Program-made: the position numbers and the translations under genes
Assembly: GCA_964420325.1 (NCBI GenBank)
Contig: CAYQSU010000042.1
Span: 1-29,927, forward strand
Direction: 5' to 3'
Source of the DNA: CAYQSU01 sp964420325
GTDB lineage: Bacteria > Pseudomonadota > Alphaproteobacteria > Rhodospirillales > Defluviicoccaceae
Length of the DNA: 29,927 nt
In this document: positions 24,147 to 29,927 of the stretch, one piece after another
Numbering within the stretch: position 1 is the stretch's first letter
Layout of the letters: every line of letters begins with the position of its first letter
Notes under the pieces: generated by a model
Database searches by the model: none
What the model was told of the DNA's origin: nothing
Seen by the model: only the letters and a program-made list of their open reading frames with translations

Positions 24147-25097
24147 ATGAGGGTCGTCTTCCTCGATCGTGAGACGCTGGCGCCGCAGATCGTGCTCAGG
24201 AGTCCGGCCTTCCCCCACGACTGGCAGGCGTTCGATCGCACTGCCGCCGCCGACGTCGTCGAGCGCGCCGCCGGCGCCGCGATCGTGATTACCAACAAGG
24301 TGCCGCTCCGCCGGGAGACGCTGGAGAGGCTGCCGGACCTCAGGCTGATCGCGGTCGCTGCGACCGGGACCGACATCATCGACCTCGGCTGCTGCCGCGA
24401 GCGCGGCATCGTCGTCTCCAACATCCGCGGGTACGCCGTGCACACGGTTCCCGAGCACACCTTCGCGCTGATCCTGGCGCTGAGCCGGAGCCTCGTCGGC
24501 TATCGCGACGCCGTCCGCCGTGGCCGCTGGCAGGAGGTCGGGCAGTTCTGCTTCTTCGATCATCCCATCCGGGATCTGCACGGCCGCCTTCTCGGCATCG
24601 TCGGTGAGGGCGCCATCGGTCTGAGGGTGGCGGCGATCGCCAGGGCCTTCGGCATGACACCGATGTTCGCCGCGCACAAGGGCAAGTCGGGTCTCGGCCC
24701 GCTCTACACCCCGTGGCAGGAGGTGCTCGAGACCAGCGATGTCATCACGCTGCATGCGCCGTTGCTGCCGGAGACCCGGGCCATGATCGCCCTGCCCGAG
24801 TTCCGGGCGATGAAGCGCCGGCCGCTGCTCGTCAACGCCGCCCGCGGTGGCCTCGTCGACGAGCGGGACCTTGGCATCGCGCTCCGCGAGGGGCTGATCG
24901 CGGGGGCGGCGTTCGACGTCTCGGAGACGGAGCCGCCGGCCGACGACAGCCCGCTTCTCGAGCTCCTGGACCTGCCCAACTTCATCCTCACGCCGCACGT
25001 CGCCTGGGCCGGCCGCGAGGCGATGCAGACGCTGGCCGACCAGCTCATCGACAACATCGAGGCCTTCGTCGCCGGCCGTCCGGCGAACGAGGTTTGA
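24147..25097 (+). CDS. D-isomer-specific 2-hydroxyacid dehydrogenase
   Basis: A 316-residue NAD(P)-dependent dehydrogenase interconverting a 2-oxo acid and a (R)-2-hydroxy acid. The Rossmann motif GEGAIG is at residues 153-158. The family catalytic residues are present: Arg233 in NAARGG, Glu262 in SETEPP and His284 in TPHVAW. AVAATGTDIIDL (69-80) and RGYAVHTVPEHTFALIL (94-110) are typical of hydroxypyruvate reductase/glycerate dehydrogenase-like members. After the second strand of the Rossmann fold the sequence reads FAAHKGK rather than an acidic residue, which may favour NADPH. The ATG follows GGAGGGAGCGACCCGGC. It is the first gene of a three-gene cassette with a kinase 10 nt downstream and an enolase paralogue. 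Confidence 0.9.
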   Translation: MRVVFLDRETLAPQIVLRSPAFPHDWQAFDRTAAADVVERAAGAAIVITNKVPLRRETLERLPDLRLIAVAATGTDIIDLGCCRERGIVVSNIRGYAVHTVPEHTFALILALSRSLVGYRDAVRRGRWQEVGQFCFFDHPIRDLHGRLLGIVGEGAIGLRVAAIARAFGMTPMFAAHKGKSGLGPLYTPWQEVLETSDVITLHAPLLPETRAMIALPEFRAMKRRPLLVNAARGGLVDERDLGIALREGLIAGAAFDVSETEPPADDSPLLELLDLPNFILTPHVAWAGREAMQTLADQLIDNIEAFVAGRPANEV

Positions 25098-25107
25098 GTC
25101 CGACGGG

Positions 25108-26127
25108 ATGGACTCTCACCTCGCCGAGGCGGCGGAGGCGGTCGTCGGCCACCTGCGCCGGCTCGGCGTGATCGCACCCGGCGAAGCCGTCCGGGACTGC
25201 GATCCGCTCGCCGGCGGGGTGTCGTCGGAGATCTGGCGCATCGACACCGACCGCCGCTCCGTCTGCGTCAAGCGGGCGCTGCCGCGGCTCAAGGTGAGCG
25301 CCGAGTGGTTCGCTCCCGTCGAGCGCAACGCCTTCGAGGCCGGCTGGTTCGAGGTCGCCGGGCGCATCGTGCCTGATGCCGTGCCGCGCATCCTCGCCCA
25401 TGACGCCGCCGCCGGCCTGCTCGTGATGGACCATCTCGATCCGCGGCACTTCCGTCTGTGGAAGGAGGAGCTGCGTCAGGGGCGCGTCGATCTTGCGGTC
25501 TGCGAGGCGGTGGGCCGGCGCCTCGTCCGCATTCACGCCTGGACCGCTTCCGACGGCGCGCTCTCGCACCGCTTCGCGACCGGACACCTGTTCCATGCGC
25601 TGAGGCTCGAGCCCTATTTCATTGCCGCTGCGAACGCCCATCCCGACCGGGCGGCCGCCCTTCAGGACCTCGTCGAGGTGACGGCCGGGACGAGACTGGC
25701 GCTGGTCCATGGCGACGTCAGTCCGAAGAACATCCTGATCGGGCCGCGGGGACCGGTGTTTCTCGACGCAGAATGCGCCTGGTACGGCGATCCGGCCTTC
25801 GACCTCGCCTTCTGTCTCAACCACCTCCTGCTCAAGTACCTGTGGGTGGGCGAGGCGGCGGCCGCCCTCGTCGCCGGCTATTGCCAGTTGGCGGAGGCCT
25901 ATCTGCAAGGCGTGGCGTGGGAGCCCGCCGAGGATCTCGAGGCGCGTGCCGCGCGGCTGCTGCCGGGCCTTCTGCTCGCCCGCGTCGACGGCAAGTCGCC
26001 GGTCGAGTACCTGGTCGACGACGGGGACAAGGAGCGGGTCCGGCGGGTGGCGCGGGTGCTGCTGGCGGCGCCGGTCGTCAGCCTCGGCGATGTCCTGAGC
26101 GCGTGGGTCCAGGGCCTGCCCGAGTGA
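25108..26127 (+). CDS. APH-fold small-molecule kinase
   Basis: A 339-residue kinase of the aminoglycoside phosphotransferase/choline kinase fold. A nucleotide-binding lysine is seen at Lys55 (VCVKRAL). The catalytic loop is HGDVSPKNIL with Asp203 and Asn208, and the metal-binding Asp220 is in VFLDAECAWYGDPAFDLAF. The pattern GGVSSEIWRI near the N terminus is the glycine-rich region. Such enzymes phosphorylate hydroxyl groups on sugars, choline, homoserine, methylthioribose or antibiotics. The context, between a hydroxyacid dehydrogenase and an enolase-like gene, points to a hydroxyacid or polyol substrate rather than resistance. Its stop overlaps the next start in GTGA. The substrate is unknown. 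Confidence 0.83.
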   Translation: MDSHLAEAAEAVVGHLRRLGVIAPGEAVRDCDPLAGGVSSEIWRIDTDRRSVCVKRALPRLKVSAEWFAPVERNAFEAGWFEVAGRIVPDAVPRILAHDAAAGLLVMDHLDPRHFRLWKEELRQGRVDLAVCEAVGRRLVRIHAWTASDGALSHRFATGHLFHALRLEPYFIAAANAHPDRAAALQDLVEVTAGTRLALVHGDVSPKNILIGPRGPVFLDAECAWYGDPAFDLAFCLNHLLLKYLWVGEAAAALVAGYCQLAEAYLQGVAWEPAEDLEARAARLLPGLLLARVDGKSPVEYLVDDGDKERVRRVARVLLAAPVVSLGDVLSAWVQGLPE

Positions 26128-27413
26128 GCGGCACCGCGATCGCCGATGTCCGCGGCCATCGCGTCTGGGATTCGCGGGGCCGGCCGACCGTAGAGGCGGA
26201 GGTGCGGCTCGCCGGTGGCGCCCTCGGCCGGGCGATCGCTCCCACCGGCGCCTCGCGCGGCTCCGGCGAGGCGGTCGACCTGCGTGACGGCGGCCCGGCA
26301 TTCGGAGGCCTTGACGTCACGCGGGCGGCGGCGGCGGTCAACGACCTCATTGCCCCGGCGCTGCGGGGTGTCGATGCCGCGGACCAGGAGGGTGTCGACC
26401 GCTGCCTCGTCGAGCTCGACGGCACAAGGGCTAAGGCGCGGCTCGGCGGCAACGCCACCATCGCGGTCTCCATGGCCGCGGCCCACGCCGCCGCTGCCGC
26501 CGCCGGGCTGCCGCTGTGGCGATGGCTCGGCGGCAGGCCGCCCGCCCGGCTGCCGCTGCCGGAGATCCAGATCTTCGGCGGCGGCGCCCACGCGAACCAG
26601 CGCATCGACCTCCAGGATTTCATGGCCGTCGCCGTCGGTACCGGCGACTATGCGCAGGCGCTCGACTGGACGGCCGAGGTCTACCGCGCCGCCGGCGGGC
26701 TGATGGCCGAGGCCGGCCGGCTCCGCGGCGTCGCCGACGAGGGCGGCTGGTGGCCCGAGTTCGACGACAACGAGGAGGCGCTGGCGATGCTGTGTCGGGC
26801 CATCGAAAGGGCGGGGCTGAGGCCGGGCGAAGACGTCGCCATCGCCCTCGACGTCGCCGCCTCCGAGCTCGGCCGGGGCGGCCGCTACCGGCTCGCCCGG
26901 GGTGGCCGCGTGCTCGACTCGGCGGCGCTCGCCGAGGTGCTCCTCGGCTGGGTCCGGCGCTATCCGATCGTCTCGGTCGAGGATCCGCTGGCCGAGGACG
27001 ACGCCCGGGCGTGGATCGAGTTCACGCGCAGGGTCGGCCGCTGCGTGCAGGTGGTCGGCGACGACCTTCTCGTCACCGATGCCGCCCGCATCGCCGAGGC
27101 GGCCGGCGCGTGCGCCTGCAACGCCGTGCTGATCAAGCCCAACCAGGCGGGCACGCTGAGCGAGGCAAAGGCGGCGGTCGAGGCGGCACGCGCCGCCGGC
27201 TTCGGTGTCATCGTCTCGGCCCGCTCCGGCGAGAGCGAGGATGTCACCATCGTCCACCTCGCCGTCGGCTGGGGCGCGCCGCAGCTCAAGGTCGGATCGT
27301 TCGCCCGCTCCGAGCGCATGGCCAAGTGGAACGAGGGGCTGCGCATCGCCCGCGCCTGCGAGAACGGCGGCGCCCTGCCGCCGAGGACTGCGTTCCCGTG
27401 GGGCCGGCGATAG
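26124..27413 (+). CDS. Enolase paralogue with altered active site
   Basis: A 429-residue member of the enolase family proper, aligned along its whole length. By yeast enolase numbering it keeps S39 (GASRG, S44), H159 (GGAHA, H156), E211 (DEGGW, E206), metal ligands D246, E295 and D320 (D243, E286, D313), the base K345 (LIKPNQ, K338) and K396 (QLKVGS, K389). Two residues differ: E168 is Asp165 (LQDFM) and H373 is Ala366 (VSARSGESED). Canonical enolase dehydrates 2-phosphoglycerate to phosphoenolpyruvate; these changes suggest a different substrate or reduced activity. GTG 26124 overlaps the kinase stop by 4 nt. It might instead be a degenerate enolase, but the intact frame and conserved lysines argue against that. 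Confidence 0.85.
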   Translation: MSGTAIADVRGHRVWDSRGRPTVEAEVRLAGGALGRAIAPTGASRGSGEAVDLRDGGPAFGGLDVTRAAAAVNDLIAPALRGVDAADQEGVDRCLVELDGTRAKARLGGNATIAVSMAAAHAAAAAAGLPLWRWLGGRPPARLPLPEIQIFGGGAHANQRIDLQDFMAVAVGTGDYAQALDWTAEVYRAAGGLMAEAGRLRGVADEGGWWPEFDDNEEALAMLCRAIERAGLRPGEDVAIALDVAASELGRGGRYRLARGGRVLDSAALAEVLLGWVRRYPIVSVEDPLAEDDARAWIEFTRRVGRCVQVVGDDLLVTDAARIAEAAGACACNAVLIKPNQAGTLSEAKAAVEAARAAGFGVIVSARSGESEDVTIVHLAVGWGAPQLKVGSFARSERMAKWNEGLRIARACENGGALPPRTAFPWGRR

Positions 27414-27443
27414 CCAGGGCGCGGTCTGGCGGGGGGCGACCCC

Positions 27444-27800
27444 TCAGGAGGCGCCGCGGCCGGCGACGGCGACGCCCTGGCGAGCGATCGCGGCGCCGCG
27501 TTTCGGGCGGCGGCGACCTTCGGCGCGCTGGGCGGCGGTGCGCCATGCGGCGCGGGTGCTCGGCAGCTCGATGTCGAGCTCGAGCCGGGCGATGGTGCCC
27601 TGGTTCTCGAAGCGAACCGTGATCCGGTCCTCGTCGATCTCGACGTACCGGCCGACCACCTTCAGGATGTCGCGGTGGAGCCGGGCCAGATACTCGGGTT
27701 GGCCGGTGCCCGCGCGCTCGTGGGCGAGCAGGACCTGAAGCCGTTCCTTTGCCTCGGCGGCGGGCGGCTTCGCGCGTCGGAAAAAGTCGAAGATCTTCAT
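27444..27800 (-). CDS. minE: Cell division topological specificity factor MinE
   Basis: A 118-residue protein that stimulates MinD ATPase and drives pole-to-pole MinCD oscillation. The N terminus MKIFDFFRRAK is the amphipathic membrane-targeting helix. AKERLQVLLAHERA is the anti-MinCD contact helix, and LHRDILKVVGRYVEIDEDRITV plus TIARLELDIELP form the topological-specificity domain. After about residue 82 comes a ~35-residue Arg/Ala-rich tail not found in the 88-residue E. coli protein. The ATG overlaps the minD stop in ATGA. An in-frame GTG at 27812 lies upstream but is unlikely. Confidence 0.93.
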   Translation of the reverse strand: MKIFDFFRRAKPPAAEAKERLQVLLAHERAGTGQPEYLARLHRDILKVVGRYVEIDEDRITVRFENQGTIARLELDIELPSTRAAWRTAAQRAEGRRRPKRGAAIARQGVAVAGRGAS

Positions 27801-28612
27801 GCGGTTCTCCACCGGAACCGCTGGAACAGGCCGCGCCGTTCCGGCTTGAGGAAGCGGTGCTCGATGGTCTCGCCGAGGAACCGTCCGACGGCGTCGAGGT
27901 ACGCCCGGGCGGCGGGCGAGCCTTCGTCGAAGACCACCGGCATGCCGAGGTTGGAGGCCTTGAGGACGGACTGGCTCTCGGGGATGATGCCGAGCAGCGG
28001 GATGGCCAGGATCTCCAGCACGTCGTCGACCTTGAGCATCTCTCCGCGATCGACGCGGGCGGCGTCGTAGCGGGTGAGCAAGAGGTGCTCGCGGACCGGC
28101 TCCAGGCCCATCTCGGCGCGCCTGGACCGGCTCTGCAGCACGCCGATGATGCGGTCGCTGTCGCGCACGCTGGAGACCTCGGGATTGGTCACCACCACCG
28201 CCTCGTCGGCGAAATAGAGCGCCATCAGTGCGCCCCTCTCGATGCCGGCGGGGCTGTCGCAGATGATGTACTCGTAGTCCGCCTTGAGCTCGTCCAGGAT
28301 ACGCTCGACGCCGTCCCGGGTCAGCGCGTCCTTGTCGCGGGTCTGGCTCGTCGGCAGGATCGCCAGATTGTCGATGCGCTTGTCCTTGATCAAGGCTTGG
28401 CTCAGCCTGGCATCGCCGTTGATGACGTTGATGAAGTCGAACACGACGCGGCGCTCGCAGCCCATCACCAGATCGAGATTGCGCAGGCCGACGTCGAAGT
28501 CGATGACCACCGTCTTGTGGCCCTTGAGCGCAAGCCCGGCGGCGAAGGCCGCCGCGGTCGTGGTCTTTCCGACCCCGCCCTTGCCGGATGTCATGACGAT
28601 CACTCTAGCCAA
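27797..28612 (-). CDS. minD: Septum site-determining ATPase MinD
   Basis: A 271-residue ParA/MinD ATPase. The deviant Walker A SGKGGVGKTT is at residues 9-18, VVIDFDVGLRNLDLVMG follows, the Walker B region is YIICDSPAGIE, and a C-terminal amphipathic membrane helix is seen in RRGLFQRFRWR. It recruits MinC to the membrane and is released by MinE. The start is taken as TTG 28612 because GGAGG lies five bases before it and the protein then begins (M)ARVIVMTSGKGG, as in other MinD. The GTG at 28624 would sit on the ribosome binding site. Confidence 0.95.
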   Translation of the reverse strand: MARVIVMTSGKGGVGKTTTAAAFAAGLALKGHKTVVIDFDVGLRNLDLVMGCERRVVFDFINVINGDARLSQALIKDKRIDNLAILPTSQTRDKDALTRDGVERILDELKADYEYIICDSPAGIERGALMALYFADEAVVVTNPEVSSVRDSDRIIGVLQSRSRRAEMGLEPVREHLLLTRYDAARVDRGEMLKVDDVLEILAIPLLGIIPESQSVLKASNLGMPVVFDEGSPAARAYLDAVGRFLGETIEHRFLKPERRGLFQRFRWRTA

Positions 28613-28651
28613 GGCTACCTCCACCAGTTTCGGGCCGTTCGATGCAGCACG

Positions 28652-29428
28652 TCAACGCGCCGCCAACCGCTCGATCATCACGCGCTCGCCGTCGAGAAAG
28701 ATCTGCGCCGGCTGACCGATCAGGGCGTCCGGCAGGTTGTCGCGAACCTGCCAATAGCCGGCGATGGAGACCAGCTCGGCCTCCAGGCGGCGGCAGAAGA
28801 TCCGGGCGCGAACGTCGCCGGAGACGCCGGCCAGCGCCCGGCCGCGCAGCGCGCCGTAGACATGAATGTGGCCGTCGGCAAGCAGTTCCGCTCCGGGGCT
28901 GATGGAGGCCATCACGATCAGGTCGCCGCCGTGGGCATAGACCTGACGGCCCGAGCGGACCGGCTCGGTGACGATCTTCGACGCCGATCCCAAGGCGCCA
29001 TCGCCGGCGGCGGCAACGACCGCGGGCGATCTCGATTCGGGATCGGCCGCCGGGGCTTTCGCTGACGCCGCCGTCATCGTTTCGCGGCCGGCGGGGAACA
29101 GGCTGAAACCGGCATTGACCGCGGCCTTGTTCTGGTCGTCGGTGCCGTTCTGCACGCCGATCGGCACCAGCCAGTGCTGGCGGAGGCGGCGCCCCAGCTC
29201 GGCCATATTGATCGGCGGCGAGTCCGCAAGGTCCTGGAGGTCGACGACCACCGGCGCGTGGCGATAGAAGTTTGGCGCCTGCGCCACCTTGTCGGCCAGC
29301 CGCCGGAAGAACACCTCGTCCTTGGGGTCCGGCACGCGCAGCACCAGCAGCGTGTACGAGGCACCCCGAAGCTGGACACCGAGGTCACCGCTCCCCGTCG
29401 CGCTCGCCGTCTCCGCGACCAAGGTCAT
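28652..29428 (-). CDS. minC: Septum site-determining protein MinC
   Basis: A 258-residue inhibitor of FtsZ assembly. The N-terminal domain (YTLLVLRVPDPKDEVFFRRL, APVVVDLQDL) inhibits FtsZ. A variable Ala-rich linker leads to the C-terminal beta-helix, with the MinC signature YAHGGDLIVMASISPGAEL, ADGHIHVYGALRGRALAG and GDVRARIFCRRLEAELVSIAG, which binds MinD. The ATG at 29428 is chosen because of GGAG four bases upstream; ATG 29458 is an alternative adding ten residues. It is the first gene of minC-minD-minE, with 39 nt to minD. Confidence 0.93.
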   Translation of the reverse strand: MTLVAETASATGSGDLGVQLRGASYTLLVLRVPDPKDEVFFRRLADKVAQAPNFYRHAPVVVDLQDLADSPPINMAELGRRLRQHWLVPIGVQNGTDDQNKAAVNAGFSLFPAGRETMTAASAKAPAADPESRSPAVVAAAGDGALGSASKIVTEPVRSGRQVYAHGGDLIVMASISPGAELLADGHIHVYGALRGRALAGVSGDVRARIFCRRLEAELVSIAGYWQVRDNLPDALIGQPAQIFLDGERVMIERLAAR

Positions 29429-29739
29429 CGCGCTCCGTCGTTCCGACGCCGCCACCATGCTTGCCGCTTTGCCACTCACCCTTCGTTGCTGACACGACTC
29501 CGCGGGCGGTGGCAACACCGATGTCGCAGGTTTCCCCCGGCGTCGCCGAAGCTCCTCAACCGATTGGCAGAATTTTCGGGGAGGTGGCGCGAGGCCGCGG
29601 ACCGCACGCCGGGCGTGCAGCGCGTTCCAGGGCGGTGATTCGTTGCCGCGGCCGCCTCCCAGCCGCTCGCCGATCGCGGATCGAAGCGGTAGTGTGGTGT
29701 CTTCCGAGAGCCGACGTGGGAAGCGAACGGACGCATGGG
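29429..29739. other. Intergenic region upstream of minC
   Basis: This 311-base gap should contain the min operon promoter on the minus strand, but no convincing -35/-10 pair was found. Open frames through it show no homology or ribosome binding sites and appear to be GC-driven shadows. Confidence 0.4.
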
Positions 29740-29927
29740 ATGGCCAGGAGAGCGGTGATCTTGGTGACCCGCAAGCTGCCCGATGCCGTCGAGGCCAGGC
29801 TGAAGCGCGACTAAGACGCCCGCCTCAACCCGGACGACCGCCTCTACGGCGAGGACGAGCTGGTCGAGAAGGCGCGGTCCGTCGGCGCCGAGTAGACGCG
29901 GTGGGCGTCCATGTTCGACTTGGCGCG
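29740..29927 (+). pseudogene. Broken 2-hydroxyacid (glyoxylate/glycerate) dehydrogenase, 5' end, runs off window
   Basis: Reading from ATG 29740, the frame gives MARRAVILVTRKLPDAVEAR, LKRD, a TAA stop (29812-29814), then DARLNPDDRLYGEDELVEKA, and a TAG stop at 29893-29895. This matches the N terminus of GyaR-type D-glycerate/glyoxylate dehydrogenases, where LPDAVEARL, a Tyr at the TAA position, and the LNPDDR motif are usual. Homology continues in the same frame past the first stop, so that lesion is a nonsense change rather than a frameshift. After the second stop the similarity fades. The rest of the gene is outside the window. A sequencing error at one stop is possible, at two less so. Confidence 0.65.

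Noticed and set aside
25108..26127. Aminoglycoside resistance gene
   Set aside because: The fold is shared with many metabolic kinases, and the operon context with a dehydrogenase and an enolase paralogue points to metabolism.

Overview
The window is a dense, very GC-rich chromosomal segment from an alphaproteobacterium, most likely Rhodospirillales-like. The support is the gyrA-coaD pair, an alaC-hom-recJ run, a class I PHA synthase, MeaB, minCDE, a VPLPA-type C-terminal sorting signal and frequent GTG/TTG starts. No transposase, integrase, CRISPR array or transcription regulator gene was recognised. The taxonomy is inferred from gene content only.

Layout. 1-1695: the 3' end of gyrA, coaD overlapping it by 4 nt, then tRNA-Lys(TTT). 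1758-2680: a secreted VPLPA/PEP-CTERM protein with a plausible sigma70 promoter. 2697-9403, minus strand: a seven-gene run read as GNAT acetyltransferase, MBL-fold hydrolase, DadA-like FAD oxidoreductase, TRAP transporter dctP-dctQ-dctM and a BASS-like transporter. It looks like an uptake and oxidation unit for an amino or carboxylate compound. 9634-11843, plus strand: isochorismatase-like hydrolase, gamma carbonic anhydrase and MeaB GTPase. 11852-13645, minus strand: phaC. 13858-20022, plus strand: an OmpA-like lipoprotein, alaC, hom and recJ.

20113-22513 holds two phosphofructokinases facing each other across an 85-nt gap with a strong hairpin. The plus-strand enzyme has the Gly/Lys signature usual for ATP enzymes of the PPi-related group. 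The minus-strand enzyme has the Asp/Lys signature of PPi-dependent enzymes. The glpX gene that often lies between hom and recJ in alphaproteobacteria is absent here, so the reversible PPi enzyme may supply the fructose-bisphosphatase step.

22720-23762: tRNA-Glu(TTC), a hairpin/T9 terminator, a small Ala/Glu-rich lipoprotein and an 89-residue unknown protein. 24147-27413: a tight three-gene cassette of a 2-hydroxyacid dehydrogenase, an APH-fold kinase and an enolase paralogue. The paralogue keeps the metal ligands and catalytic lysines but has replaced two active-site residues (yeast H373 to Ala, E168 to Asp). This is the best candidate for an undescribed pathway in the window: reduce or oxidise a 2-oxo/2-hydroxy acid, phosphorylate it, then dehydrate it.

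27444-29428, minus strand: minC-minD-minE, convergent with the cassette. At the right edge (29740 onward) lies the start of a second 2-hydroxyacid dehydrogenase with two in-frame stops, apparently a pseudogene.
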